From Marivivens aquimaris (GTDB taxonomy: Bacteria; Pseudomonadota; Alphaproteobacteria; Rhodobacterales; Rhodobacteraceae): a stretch of DNA of 64,000 nt. Positions 33,076 to 42,087 of the stretch are shown here, one piece after another. The notes under the pieces were generated by a model. The model was not told the origin of the DNA and searched no databases. It saw only the letters and a program-made list of their open reading frames with translations. The stretch covers positions 1 to 64,000 of the forward strand of contig NZ_JADBGB010000006.1 of assembly GCF_015220045.1 (NCBI RefSeq), read 5' to 3'. Numbering within the stretch: the first letter of the stretch is position 1; every line of letters begins with the position of its first letter. A program made the translations under genes and the position numbers.

Positions 33076-35604
33076 ATGTCTTCAATACTCAAGTTTTTCC
33101 GAATTACTTTCTTTCTCGCCCTGTATTTTTTCTTATGCATGGTCGTGGTGACCATAATGCTTCAGGGTTGGCCGGTTGGTGGCCAGATGCTGTTTGCATT
33201 TGGTGTTCCCGTCATTCTGGTCTGGTGGCAAGAAAAACGGAGATCGCGGAAAGTCGCTGCAAAGGCGCAAGCTGAGGGGAGTTCCGAAACCCACCCCCCC
33301 CGACCTGAGCCGGTGCCGCGCCCAAGTGCCTACGACAAGCGTATCGAGCGTGAGCGCGAACGAACTCGCGAAGCCAAGGCGTCTCAAGCACCGGCTGCCG
33401 TGCAGGCCTACTCTCCACCAAAGCAGGACTACGCTGAAATCGTTCGGGCTGGAAAGTCTGCGGCGCCGGCACTTGCCGCGGCCGCTGAACGAAATCAGCC
33501 CTCGCGAATGGCATCGAGCGAATCGCCCCGACCAACGAAAAGCGGGTGGGTCCCGTCTAGCGAAACAGCTAGCGTGGCCGGCCGCAACATCGGCGGGATG
33601 GTCTATGTCGGCACGCCCCCCTTGCTGAACACCTACGGGTATCGTGACAAATGCCGAGCCTATATCGATCCGTCCCTGTCGGTCGCGCGCTCTGGACCCG
33701 ACAAAGCTGGAGAAGGTATGCCATACTGGCCTGGGTACTCGGATATCTCACCTCAGTGCCGGGCGACCTACCTCGACTGGTTGGCCAGCGGGCGAAACGA
33801 TGCCTCCTACAACCCCGGCTACATGTTCCTGTACTTCTACGGGCTAGAGCGTCGCTTCTTCGTTGATCAGTCCAATGAAGACGCAAAGGATATCGTCCAG
33901 GAAGTTCGGCGGCTGCAGTCACTTTACCCTGACAACCACTCCGTCAGGCGCTATTTGGGTGAGTTCCTCGACATAGCGATGCTTGCCGAAACCGACCTCG
34001 ACGCGATCGATCCGATTTTTGAGAAGCAGGGCTGGGAACTTCCGTTCTCACTCAAATACGCAATCGGAGCTCGGATCGACAAAGGCGAGAACCTGACAGC
34101 TGACTGGTTGCTGAGTTGGCTCATCTGCCATCCGGAAACAAATCTGAGAACTCCCGCGACGCGATGCCGTGACGAGTTCGTCGCTCTTTTCCGTATGCGG
34201 TTTGATCGGCGTTTCCCTGATGGGCTCAAAGTAACCAAACCCCGGAAATCACTCACGGCTTCTTATAGGGCCGCCTCGAGCGAGTTTCAGGGGTCTGCCA
34301 ACCCAACCGTTGATGGCAAGCCGGTCCCGGATATTTCCGGTCTGCGCAAACCGGTCGAGATTGCCCAGGAGTTGGCTGACGAGGTGATGAACGACCTCGA
34401 CAAGCTCAGTCGCTTCCTGGGCCGAAACCCTGATGGCCGCGGAAGCGTGGAAGCGCATGCCTTATTGCCCTCTGAACTGTGGGATGCCTTCCCATCGGAG
34501 GAAATGAACCGCTTGAAATCTTGGGCTGCCGATATCGTCGATCGGGGGGGATTGGTGCCGCTTGAAGAGGTGATCGGACGTCTGGAGGGAGAAACGGACG
34601 AGAAGATCGGGAAACGGCAAATGACAGGAGCGGCCGACGCGCTCGCGCGCCTCGGTTTCGGTCTGGCGCCCGACCCTCGGTTTGCGCTCCGGTCGCCCAA
34701 GGCGGAAGAGCCTGTTGTGCTGTTTCGTCTGGGCGAGCCTATCGAGCGACTGGAGGACGTTTCCGACAGCTATCGAAGCGCCTTAATCGAATTGGCACTT
34801 GGGTCGTTCGTTGCTCATGCGGATGGTCGCATCGCGGAGCCTGAACGCAGGGCGTTGGAAGAGCAAGTTGCTGCCGCGGCCCTCAGCGATCAGGAACGCC
34901 GCAGGCTGCGTGCAAACCTTGAATGGTTCCTGGCCGTGCCACCGGACATGACGCTTCTGCGGCGCAAATTGAAGGAGGTGGGCCAAGACAGCCAAGCCGC
35001 TATGCGGGCAGCGCTGGTCGGTGCAGCACATGCCGATGGCATTATTCACTCCGACGAAGTTGCAAGCATCGAGAAGATCTACAAGGCCTTGGGCCTTGAT
35101 CCTGCGCTGGCCTACTCGGACCTGCATGCTGGCGAAGTTGCGGATGGTCCACGCACCGTTCTTGCCTCGCAACCGGGTCGCCCGGGCGAAGCTATACCCG
35201 CGCTTGAAAAAGCCAGCGGACCGAAGCTCGACGCTTCGCGGATCGCGGCAATCCGTTCGGACACCGAGCGCGTGTCGTCCGTCCTCGGTCAGATTTTCGA
35301 TGTTGAAGAGGAAGAAAGTGGTGCCTCCGCGCCTGCCAGCCAAAGCCAGCTGGTAGGGCTTGACCCGAAACACGGCGCCCTTGTCCTCGAACTGGTCACT
35401 CGAGAGCATTGGTCTGAAACCGAGTTCGAGACGATCTGCGCCTCGCATGGGTTGATGGCATCCGGGGCTTTGGAAGTCGTGAATGAATGGGCTTTTGAGA
35501 CCTACAACGAAGCACTGCTCGACGAGTATGATGGATATGACGTGTCTCTGGAAATTGCGGAGGCGGTAAAAGAAAAGATGAGTGCGGAGGGCAGGGATGT
35601 CTAA
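33076..35604 (+). CDS. sngA: SngA-like TerB-domain protein of Shango defence
   Basis: An 842-residue protein. Two N-terminal membrane segments (FRITFFLALYFFLCMVVV and QMLFAFGVPVILVWW) precede a basic, charged linker. TerB_N is recognisable around residues 180-330 (GMPYWPGYSDISPQCRATYL; GYMFLYFYGLERRFFVD), TerB around 570-680 (LGSFVAHADGRIAEPERRAL; GAAHADGIIHSDEVASIEKI) and TerB_C at the end (LVTREHWSETEFETICASHG; VNEWAFETYNEALLDEYDGY). TerB_N/TerB_C proteins linked to an ATPase and a helicase are the makeup of Shango (SngABC) anti-phage systems. It overlaps sngB by 8 nt. Mechanism is not settled; the membrane anchor may matter for sensing. Confidence 0.82.
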   Translation: MSSILKFFRITFFLALYFFLCMVVVTIMLQGWPVGGQMLFAFGVPVILVWWQEKRRSRKVAAKAQAEGSSETHPPRPEPVPRPSAYDKRIERERERTREAKASQAPAAVQAYSPPKQDYAEIVRAGKSAAPALAAAAERNQPSRMASSESPRPTKSGWVPSSETASVAGRNIGGMVYVGTPPLLNTYGYRDKCRAYIDPSLSVARSGPDKAGEGMPYWPGYSDISPQCRATYLDWLASGRNDASYNPGYMFLYFYGLERRFFVDQSNEDAKDIVQEVRRLQSLYPDNHSVRRYLGEFLDIAMLAETDLDAIDPIFEKQGWELPFSLKYAIGARIDKGENLTADWLLSWLICHPETNLRTPATRCRDEFVALFRMRFDRRFPDGLKVTKPRKSLTASYRAASSEFQGSANPTVDGKPVPDISGLRKPVEIAQELADEVMNDLDKLSRFLGRNPDGRGSVEAHALLPSELWDAFPSEEMNRLKSWAADIVDRGGLVPLEEVIGRLEGETDEKIGKRQMTGAADALARLGFGLAPDPRFALRSPKAEEPVVLFRLGEPIERLEDVSDSYRSALIELALGSFVAHADGRIAEPERRALEEQVAAAALSDQERRRLRANLEWFLAVPPDMTLLRRKLKEVGQDSQAAMRAALVGAAHADGIIHSDEVASIEKIYKALGLDPALAYSDLHAGEVADGPRTVLASQPGRPGEAIPALEKASGPKLDASRIAAIRSDTERVSSVLGQIFDVEEEESGASAPASQSQLVGLDPKHGALVLELVTREHWSETEFETICASHGLMASGALEVVNEWAFETYNEALLDEYDGYDVSLEIAEAVKEKMSAEGRDV

Positions 35605-36904
35605 GTTGAAACCACGTGAACGCGATGCAATCGTACAGGCGCTTCGGGCCGGGGTCGTGCCCAAACTCGGTTTGCGCCATATTCAGGTTGGCCGCGTCCG
35701 AGAGATTGAAGAGCTCGTCAAGGACATGGACCGGATATCCGATGGCGGATCGGCGATCCGGTTCATCATCGGGGAATACGGATCGGGCAAGACGTTCTTC
35801 ATGAACCTGATCCGCCTCGTGGCTCTGGAGAAAGGCCTGGTCGTGATGTTCGCCGATCTGGCGCCGGATCGGCGCATTCACGCGACCGGCGGACAAGCTC
35901 GGGGGCTGTATGCCGAGATGGCCCGAAACCTCTCGACGCGGACAAAGCCCGATGGTGGGGCATTGGCCAGTGTGGTGGAGCGTTTTGTCAGCCAGGCTCA
36001 CAGAGACGCTGAAGAACGAGATCTGCCAACAGGGTCTGTCATCCGTGAACGCCTTGGCCACTTCGAAGAACTTACCGGGGGGTTTGAGTTCGCTGAAGTC
36101 ATCCGTCGATATTGGGAAGGCCATGAGACCGGCGACGACGAGTTGAAATCCGCGGCCCTGAGGTGGCTGCGCGGTGAATTCGCGACACGTACCGACGCGC
36201 GCAAGGCGCTTGGCGTGCGAACGATCATCGACGATGCCAGTGTCTACGACCATCTGAAGCTGATGTCGGCATTCGTGTGTGAAGCCGGTTACAAAGGCCT
36301 ACTCGTCGGCCTCGACGAGATGGTGAACCTCTACAAGCTCACATCGTCGCAGGCCCGCAATGCAAACTACGAACAGATCCTACGGATCCTGAATGATGTG
36401 CTGCAGGGCAGTGCCGAGAACCTCGGATTTCTGATGGGCGGGACCCCGGAGTTTCTGATGAACACCCGTCGAGGGCTCTACAGCTACGAAGCCCTTCAAT
36501 CGCGTTTGGCCGAGAACACCTTCGCGCGAGACGGATTGGTCGACCTTTCAGGACCCGTTGTCCGGCTGGCCAGCCTGACCCCTGAAGATCTCTTCGTTCT
36601 TCTGGCCAATGTCCGGCGGATCATGCAGGACGATGCCGGTGCTCTGCCGGACGACGCGCTCGAAGCCTTTATGGCGCATTGCTCGGACCGGATCGGTGAA
36701 GCTTACTTCCGCACCCCGCGCAATACGGTGACGGCATTCGTGAACCTGCTTTCCGTGCTTGAGCAAAACCCCGGTGTCGAGTGGAGCGATCTGATCGAAA
36801 AGATCGAGGTGTCCGAAGACCTCGGCGAAGACATGACTGAGGTAGACGAGGCGACTGGCACCCAAGACCCCGGTGACGATGACCTGATCAGCTTCAAGCT
36901 CTGA
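35597..36904 (+). CDS. sngB: SngB-like P-loop ATPase (BrxC/BrxD, DUF2791 type)
   Basis: A 435-residue ATPase related to BREX BrxD. Walker A is in RFIIGEYGSGKTFFMNLIRL near residue 60, Walker B in GLLVGLDEMVNLYKLTSSQA near 240, with an arginine-rich sensor region (LMGGTPEFLMNTRRGLYSYE) near 285. The start ATG 35597 overlaps the sngA stop, and sngC begins 5 bp after its end, so all three are one operon. BrxD-type ATPases partner with BrxHI-type helicases; together with TerB they would make a phage-sensing or DNA-handling complex. Confidence 0.85.
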   Translation: MSKLKPRERDAIVQALRAGVVPKLGLRHIQVGRVREIEELVKDMDRISDGGSAIRFIIGEYGSGKTFFMNLIRLVALEKGLVVMFADLAPDRRIHATGGQARGLYAEMARNLSTRTKPDGGALASVVERFVSQAHRDAEERDLPTGSVIRERLGHFEELTGGFEFAEVIRRYWEGHETGDDELKSAALRWLRGEFATRTDARKALGVRTIIDDASVYDHLKLMSAFVCEAGYKGLLVGLDEMVNLYKLTSSQARNANYEQILRILNDVLQGSAENLGFLMGGTPEFLMNTRRGLYSYEALQSRLAENTFARDGLVDLSGPVVRLASLTPEDLFVLLANVRRIMQDDAGALPDDALEAFMAHCSDRIGEAYFRTPRNTVTAFVNLLSVLEQNPGVEWSDLIEKIEVSEDLGEDMTEVDEATGTQDPGDDDLISFKL

Positions 36905-36909
36905 CGCCG

Positions 36910-39078
36910 ATGAGCAGTGCGTTCGACAAACTGGCGAGGCCTGTGCAGAAATGGATACGCCAGAAAGGATGGCGCGAACTTCGCGACATCCAGGCGCGAT
37001 CCATCCGGACGATCTACGAGACCAACGCCGATTTAATCGTTGCGGCGTCCACGGCGGGCGGAAAGACCGAGGCGGCGTTCCTGCCGTTGATTTCACAGGT
37101 GCTTGACGAGCCGTCGGGCGGCACCGGTTTCGACCTGCTCTACATCGGTCCGCTGAAAGCCTTGATCACGGACCAGGCCATGCGGCTGGAGGGCATCTGC
37201 CAGGAAGCAGAGCTTCCGGTTGTTCCCTGGCACGGGGATGTCTCGCAATCGATCAAGACGCGCGCGTTGAAATCTCCAAAAGGGATCCTGCTGATAACCC
37301 CAGAGTCCCTTGAAGCGCTTTTCATTCGTCGCGGTTTGGAAATTGCCCGCCTATTTGGGGCCACGCGGGCGGTCGTGATCGACGAACTGCATACGGTTCT
37401 GGATAGCGAACGCGGTGTCCAGCTTCGTTCACTGCTCACAAGGCTCGAGCTCGCGATAAAGCGCCCAATCCGTCGGATAGGTCTGTCAGCTACGCTAGGC
37501 GACATGGACCTCGCCAAGGCCTATCTTCGCCCTGACGCAGCAAGCTCTGTCCAGCTGATCGAAGCAGATGGCGGCGAGGCAGAATTGAAGCTTCAGCTTC
37601 GCGGCTACCTCTCAGGCGATGAGGATGAAAACAGCCCATCCGCAACGGACGCGATAGCAGCCCATCTGTTCAAACACCTTCGAGGCAGTGACAACCTGGT
37701 CTTCGCCGGAGCGCGCCAACGGGTCGAGATTTACGCAGATCGGTTGCGGGAGCTTTGCGAACGGGAGCACCTGCCACAGGAATTCTATCCCCACCACGCG
37801 AGCCTCTCCCGAGAACACCGTGACTTCGTAGAACGGCGCTTAAAGGATCCTGCCAAACCGACGACCGCCGTTTGCACGTCGACGCTCGAGCTTGGAATCG
37901 ACATCGGTGACGTGACTTGCGTGGCTCAAATTGGCGCGCCATTCAGCGTCGCGGCGTTGCGACAACGGCTTGGCCGGTCAGGCCGGCGTGAAGGACAACC
38001 GGCCATTCTCAGGCAGTACGCTGCCGAAGCCAAGTTGACGCCGGAGAGTAGCTTCGTGGATCGTCTTCGCCTCGGCCTGATCAGGTCCATCGCGATGATA
38101 GACCTGCTGCTGGAAGGTTGGTGCGAACCACCAAAACCGCAAGCCCTTCACCTTTCGACGCTCGTCCATCAGATACTATCAGTTATTGCGCAGCGCGGCG
38201 GTGCGTCTGCAAGCGCGGTCTACAACGTCCTTTGCCGCGAAGGCCCTTTTCGAAAGGTCACAACCGATATATTCGCAGATGTATTGCGTGCGATCGGTCA
38301 TCCTGAAACCAGCTTGATCGAACAAGCCGCAAGTGGGCTGTTACTCTTGGGACCGACAGGCGAAAAGCTGGTTGAGCATTACAGCTTCTCTGCCGTGTTT
38401 CAGACACCTGAAGAATTCCGTTTGGTTGCAGAGGGGCGGGATCTTGGAACCCTACCAATCGACAATGTTCTTGCTCCCGGGATGCTGCTGATTTTTTCTG
38501 GTAGGCGTTGGGTGGTTCAAGAAATCCATGATCGTGAAAAGGTCATCGTCGTCAAGCCCGCGAAGGCTGGTGTGCCTCCAGTCTTCGGCGGCGATGCTGG
38601 GGACATTCATGACAAGGTGATCGACCGAATGTTCGCCGTGCTCGAGGGGGATTCCAGCCCAGATTACATGGACACAGTCTCTTTGATGATGCTCGAGGAA
38701 GCGCGTGCTCACTATGAACAGCTGGGGTTTAGGGCCAATAACATACGCAGCATCGGCGAGCGTACATCAGTCATTGCGACGCGGGTCGGTACGGTGAAGA
38801 CATCAACCCTCGCGCTCGCTCTGAGAAGCGAGGGGTTTTCAGTCGAGCAGCACGACGGGTTTCTGCTGGTGGAGAACGGGGACGAAACCCCCGATCTACG
38901 GGCGGTGCTTGGAAGGATTTCGGCGAAAGATGCGCGAGACCTCTTCGGTGATGCTGGAAACCTTGTTTCGGAAAAGTTCCACCCCTATCTGCATCACGAA
39001 TTATTGGTTCTCGACGCGTGTTCTTCCAAGGTCGATCTTAGTTGCCTTAGCAGGTTGTCAGAGCGGTTGAGACCATGA
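36910..39078 (+). CDS. sngC: SngC-like Lhr/BrxHI-type DEAD/DEAH helicase
   Basis: A 722-residue superfamily 2 helicase. Motif I is IVAASTAGGKTEAAFLPL, motif II VVIDELHTVLDSERG (DELH), motif III RRIGLSATLGDMDLA, motif V STLELGIDIGDVTCVAQIGA and motif VI RQRLGRSGRREGQPA. The C-terminal 250 residues hold a winged-helix-like region and a domain seen in Lhr/BrxHI relatives (LIFSGRRWVVQEIHDREKVI). All helicase motifs are intact. Its stop is 13 bp from the end of the convergent Thoeris TIR gene. Confidence 0.85.
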   Translation: MSSAFDKLARPVQKWIRQKGWRELRDIQARSIRTIYETNADLIVAASTAGGKTEAAFLPLISQVLDEPSGGTGFDLLYIGPLKALITDQAMRLEGICQEAELPVVPWHGDVSQSIKTRALKSPKGILLITPESLEALFIRRGLEIARLFGATRAVVIDELHTVLDSERGVQLRSLLTRLELAIKRPIRRIGLSATLGDMDLAKAYLRPDAASSVQLIEADGGEAELKLQLRGYLSGDEDENSPSATDAIAAHLFKHLRGSDNLVFAGARQRVEIYADRLRELCEREHLPQEFYPHHASLSREHRDFVERRLKDPAKPTTAVCTSTLELGIDIGDVTCVAQIGAPFSVAALRQRLGRSGRREGQPAILRQYAAEAKLTPESSFVDRLRLGLIRSIAMIDLLLEGWCEPPKPQALHLSTLVHQILSVIAQRGGASASAVYNVLCREGPFRKVTTDIFADVLRAIGHPETSLIEQAASGLLLLGPTGEKLVEHYSFSAVFQTPEEFRLVAEGRDLGTLPIDNVLAPGMLLIFSGRRWVVQEIHDREKVIVVKPAKAGVPPVFGGDAGDIHDKVIDRMFAVLEGDSSPDYMDTVSLMMLEEARAHYEQLGFRANNIRSIGERTSVIATRVGTVKTSTLALALRSEGFSVEQHDGFLLVENGDETPDLRAVLGRISAKDARDLFGDAGNLVSEKFHPYLHHELLVLDACSSKVDLSCLSRLSERLRP

Positions 39079-39091
39079 CAATCATGCCCGA

Positions 39092-39601
39092 TTACCTCAA
39101 ATTCCGTAAATCGGTGCCGTATAGTGACCCCGGATCAACTGCGGCGAAGCTCCCATCCGTACGTACATCAATCCTTCGGTAAAGATCCAAGTATTCGTTC
39201 CCATGGGTGACCGTACCCTCGCGCGTAGGGATTATCAGTAGATTCTCGGGGTACTTGTATGGATCGGCATAGCCGATTTCCCAAGGACACCATCGCGAAG
39301 AAACTGAATTTGAGGTAGCAAGAAACAGGAAATAGTCGAGTTCCCTGATGCGCTTCTTGATTTTGTCTGCGGTTGTCCGATTGGGTTTACTCGGCATGGA
39401 ATTGTCCATCCAATCCACATATACGTGCCAACCCGCCCTTGTCAGTAGGTTAATCAGGCCCTGCACGAGGTCGCGATCTTGGTGGGAATGGCAAAGGAAT
39501 GCTGTAGTGAGTCTGTTCTGTTGGGCTTCAGCCAGCGACTTCGCAACACGCCTGTCCCCCATTCGTGCTTGGAGCCTGATATCTGTCATGGAAATTGGCA
39601 T
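39092..39601 (-). CDS. TIR-domain protein, third Thoeris TIR (classical type)
   Basis: A 169-residue TIR protein. TTAFLCHSHQDRDLVQGLIN is box 1, WHVYVDWMDNSM the BB-loop region, and SSRWCPWEIGYAD holds the putative catalytic Glu. TIR enzymes cleave NAD+ and, in Thoeris, make a cyclic ADP-ribose signal that activates ThsA. It is the last gene of the minus-strand Thoeris operon, 32 bp after thsA. ATG 39601 has GGAG 7 bp upstream; a frame from 39622 has no such site. It differs from the two upstream TIRs, which are of the ThsB/DUF1863 type, so it may answer a different trigger. Confidence 0.8.
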   Translation of the reverse strand: MPISMTDIRLQARMGDRRVAKSLAEAQQNRLTTAFLCHSHQDRDLVQGLINLLTRAGWHVYVDWMDNSMPSKPNRTTADKIKKRIRELDYFLFLATSNSVSSRWCPWEIGYADPYKYPENLLIIPTREGTVTHGNEYLDLYRRIDVRTDGSFAAVDPGSLYGTDLRNLR

Positions 39602-39633
39602 GGTATTTCTCCGCAGCTTCAAGGGAAGGATCG

Positions 39634-41073
39634 TTACTTTCCGAACTTTTCGGTGATGCGAACCAGATCCACGATCGGTTGCAGGAGTTCGTCCAACGAA
39701 GTCACAGGATCATTCAGCTTCTCAATGAGTGGCAGTAGCTCTGAGGGAACACTCGGATAAGATGTGGGGTCCTCTAGTATGCGTTTCGCAAGAGCACCAG
39801 CGGTGGAACCAGTGGCACCCACTGGTAGCAAGACGAGGCCGTGTTCCGCAGCGATTTCGAACTCGGAAACCATCCCATTCGCTTCAACGACCTTTCCTTC
39901 AACGATCTTGTTTCCAAACAAGAAAATTGCCATTCCAGCTGAAGGAATGAAATCGTCCCGGTATGTCTTCCACAACTTTTCGCGTTCATCCTTATCTTCG
40001 ACAAACTGAGGAAATGGGCGAACAAGCAGGTGATCATCTACCTGGCGATCTAGATTTCTATACACCTCCTCTAGGGCTCCGGTGAAAAGCGCATTGCCTA
40101 CGCCCAGACCGAGGCCCGTGCTAATCCGAAGTGAGTTCTCAACCAGCAGCGAACCGAGTTTTCGCATAAAGCCCGTAACTGCGTCTTCTCCCCAGGGCGA
40201 AAATTCAGATGCGCTAGCAGAAACGAATATGGTTCTCATGCGGAAACGCCGTGCCACCTCTCGAAGCGCTTCCGTGATTTCTTCATACTCATCCACCAAG
40301 ATTGCGTGAATGTTGAACCTCTTCAGGTCCTCAATCATTAGGCGTTGTCGTGTCAGCGCGAGCCTAAAATCTTCGTCACTCTCGTCCGCTTGCCGTGATC
40401 GGTTCTTAAAGAATGCAAAGTGCCGTCTTTGGTTCTTCTCAAACGTTACGCGAACGCGCGAAAGAATGTAGTCCAAGTTGGGGTCAGAGAAGCTGAACCC
40501 AATGAAGACAAATGTCTTTGAGACCAGGTCCCCAGAAAGTGCCGTAATATATGCGCCGTGAGTCTTGAAGTACTTTTCGTAGTCATCTTTTGTTAGAATT
40601 GCGTTGGCCGGGTGTTCAACATCACCGTGCATTTTATAGACGATGGCATGTCGCTTCGATCTCGTGGTTGCGAGCTGGGGAACCGTGTATTTTACATCTG
40701 CGATTTTACCAGCTTCACGAAGAGAGTCCTCAATAAGCCGGTCATAGTTCGTCGTCCAGAAAACCGGGATGTCGAGGGACGCCAGTATTCGGTGATTTTC
40801 GGTTGGTTCGACATTTCGACCCAACGCATCCAATATCGCCTGATTGATCGTCGCCCGGTCTCGGGTCTGGTTTTCGTAGAATTGCGCCAAAGCGACAAGA
40901 TCACTCTCTTTTTCGATGTCAAGTTCAAGCTCTTTCGCCAACGGCGCAAGAAGCTCCGACCAGTCCACATGTCCTGCAGCTTTGGACGCACCCGCGCCAA
41001 GGAATACAGCTGCATTTTCGGAGCGGATTTCTTCGACAAACTTTTCGACAAAGCGTTCTACGTCTTTCTTCAT
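39634..41073 (-). CDS. thsA: ThsA, SIR2-SLOG NADase effector of Thoeris
   Basis: A 479-residue protein, very near the 476 residues of Bacillus cereus ThsA. The N-terminal SIR2 domain has AAVFLGAGASKAAGHVDWSE, the catalytic Asn in VFWTTNYDRLIEDS and His in AIVYKMHGDVEH, with FIGFSFSDPNLDYIL after. The C-terminal SLOG domain is at about residues 290-470 (TIFVSASASEFSPWGEDAVT; STGLGLGVGNALFTGALEEV; EHGLVLLPVGATGSTAGALA). In type I Thoeris a cyclic ADPR isomer from ThsB binds SLOG and turns on SIR2, which drains NAD+ and stops phage. The catalytic pair is present, so it should be active. Confidence 0.92.
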   Translation of the reverse strand: MKKDVERFVEKFVEEIRSENAAVFLGAGASKAAGHVDWSELLAPLAKELELDIEKESDLVALAQFYENQTRDRATINQAILDALGRNVEPTENHRILASLDIPVFWTTNYDRLIEDSLREAGKIADVKYTVPQLATTRSKRHAIVYKMHGDVEHPANAILTKDDYEKYFKTHGAYITALSGDLVSKTFVFIGFSFSDPNLDYILSRVRVTFEKNQRRHFAFFKNRSRQADESDEDFRLALTRQRLMIEDLKRFNIHAILVDEYEEITEALREVARRFRMRTIFVSASASEFSPWGEDAVTGFMRKLGSLLVENSLRISTGLGLGVGNALFTGALEEVYRNLDRQVDDHLLVRPFPQFVEDKDEREKLWKTYRDDFIPSAGMAIFLFGNKIVEGKVVEANGMVSEFEIAAEHGLVLLPVGATGSTAGALAKRILEDPTSYPSVPSELLPLIEKLNDPVTSLDELLQPIVDLVRITEKFGK

Positions 41074-41150
41074 GTGGATAATGCTCCGAATAAAAGTCTG
41101 CCGATATTCCTGGTTCAGATTGCACTGAAGCCCAGTTTTGGTCCGTGATC

Positions 41151-41657
41151 TTATTTGTACTTGGCGCGATTTTGGATTGCCTCTTCAATCCAGCTTTCGA
41201 TGTTAGTTTGGATGCTGGCGTAGATATCCTTGCTCGTGCTTCCGGCAGGATTCTTCAGTGTCGGAGCTGATCCCAGCGTCACAAGTCTGCCATCTTCAGA
41301 CACCTTGAGGTCTGTAAAGGGACTGGTACCTTTTGTGGAAGTATTGCCGTTCAAGTCTTTGAGTCCGTGGATATGAATGCCAAGGACGCCTTTCCCTTCT
41401 TCCCAGGCCTTTCTTATTTCGTACCGAACCCATTGCCGGGATGCTGTTTCGCTTCCTACTAGCACGACCACGCAGGATTTCCCTGCCATATTGTCATTTA
41501 TCCACTTCTTGATGGCGGCTTCGCCTGTATTTTTGATTTCTTCCCAGCGGTTGGGCGTCACGGGACTGTTGCCCTCAAGAGAGTTCATATTCCGTACGAG
41601 CTGGGTGCGTGAGTGATCGTTATTGAAGTGAAAACTAAAGAAAACGCGACGGGCCAT
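41151..41657 (-). CDS. thsB: ThsB-type TIR protein
   Basis: A 168-residue TIR protein of the ThsB (DUF1863, PF08937) group: MARRVFFSFHFNNDHSRTQL at the start, the middle SCVVVLVGSETASRQWVRYE with the putative catalytic Glu in RYEIRKAWEEGKGVLGI, and HGLKDLNGNTSTKGTSPF. In Thoeris it senses infection, apparently through phage structural proteins, and makes the cyclic ADPR signal. AGGAACCC precedes ATG 41657. It lies 77 bp upstream of thsA in the same direction. Confidence 0.88.
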   Translation of the reverse strand: MARRVFFSFHFNNDHSRTQLVRNMNSLEGNSPVTPNRWEEIKNTGEAAIKKWINDNMAGKSCVVVLVGSETASRQWVRYEIRKAWEEGKGVLGIHIHGLKDLNGNTSTKGTSPFTDLKVSEDGRLVTLGSAPTLKNPAGSTSKDIYASIQTNIESWIEEAIQNRAKYK

Positions 41658-41715
41658 TTGGGTTCCTCGGATTAGGGTGGAATCGTGACTGATCTAATGT
41701 GAGTTCGCAGCCGGT

Positions 41716-42087
41716 TTAGCTAAGTATTTTTCTTAGGTTTTCCCAATTCCAACGATAGAGTTGCCCGGCATCCTTGACCGGAGTGTAGTTTCCGTCTCGA
41801 TAGCCAATGATTTGTACCACCTTTTTCCCTTGATCCCGGGCCATTTTGATTTCCTTCAATACACCGGGCGCGCGGTGCGTTTGAGGACCGACCATGACGA
41901 GCACAACCCTGGCTCTACCGATTGCCCTATAAGCCTTGGCCTCCCAACTCATCTCGGGAGCTGCTTCCTTCAACGAGTGATCGATGACTTGGAACGGCGA
42001 GTCGGGCCTACGAGCTTGTTGGATTATGAAATCCTTTAGCCGTCGGTCGTTGTCAAAGTCGAAGCTTACAAAAATCGGTGTCTTCAA
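41716..42087 (-). CDS. Second ThsB-like TIR protein
   Basis: A TIR protein of another PF08937 branch: KTPIFVSFDFDNDRRLKDFI, then RARVVLVMVGPQTHRAPGVL with Glu in LKEIKMARDQGKKVVQII and the ending LYRWNWENLRKILS. I set the start at TTG 42087 because GAGGT precedes it and the family begins at this point; ATG 42129 would add 14 unusual residues. It heads the Thoeris operon (TIR-TIR-ThsA-TIR). Having several sensors for one effector broadens phage coverage in known Thoeris loci. The TIR Glu is present, so activity is likely. Confidence 0.8.
   Translation of the reverse strand: MKTPIFVSFDFDNDRRLKDFIIQQARRPDSPFQVIDHSLKEAAPEMSWEAKAYRAIGRARVVLVMVGPQTHRAPGVLKEIKMARDQGKKVVQIIGYRDGNYTPVKDAGQLYRWNWENLRKILS

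Noticed and set aside
33076..35604. Tellurite-resistance operon
   Set aside because: TerB domains are there, but no terZ, terC, terD or terE gene; the ATPase/helicase neighbours indicate defence.
33076..39078. BREX system
   Set aside because: BrxD- and BrxHI-like genes are present, but PglX, PglZ and BrxC are not; the TerB partner points to Shango.
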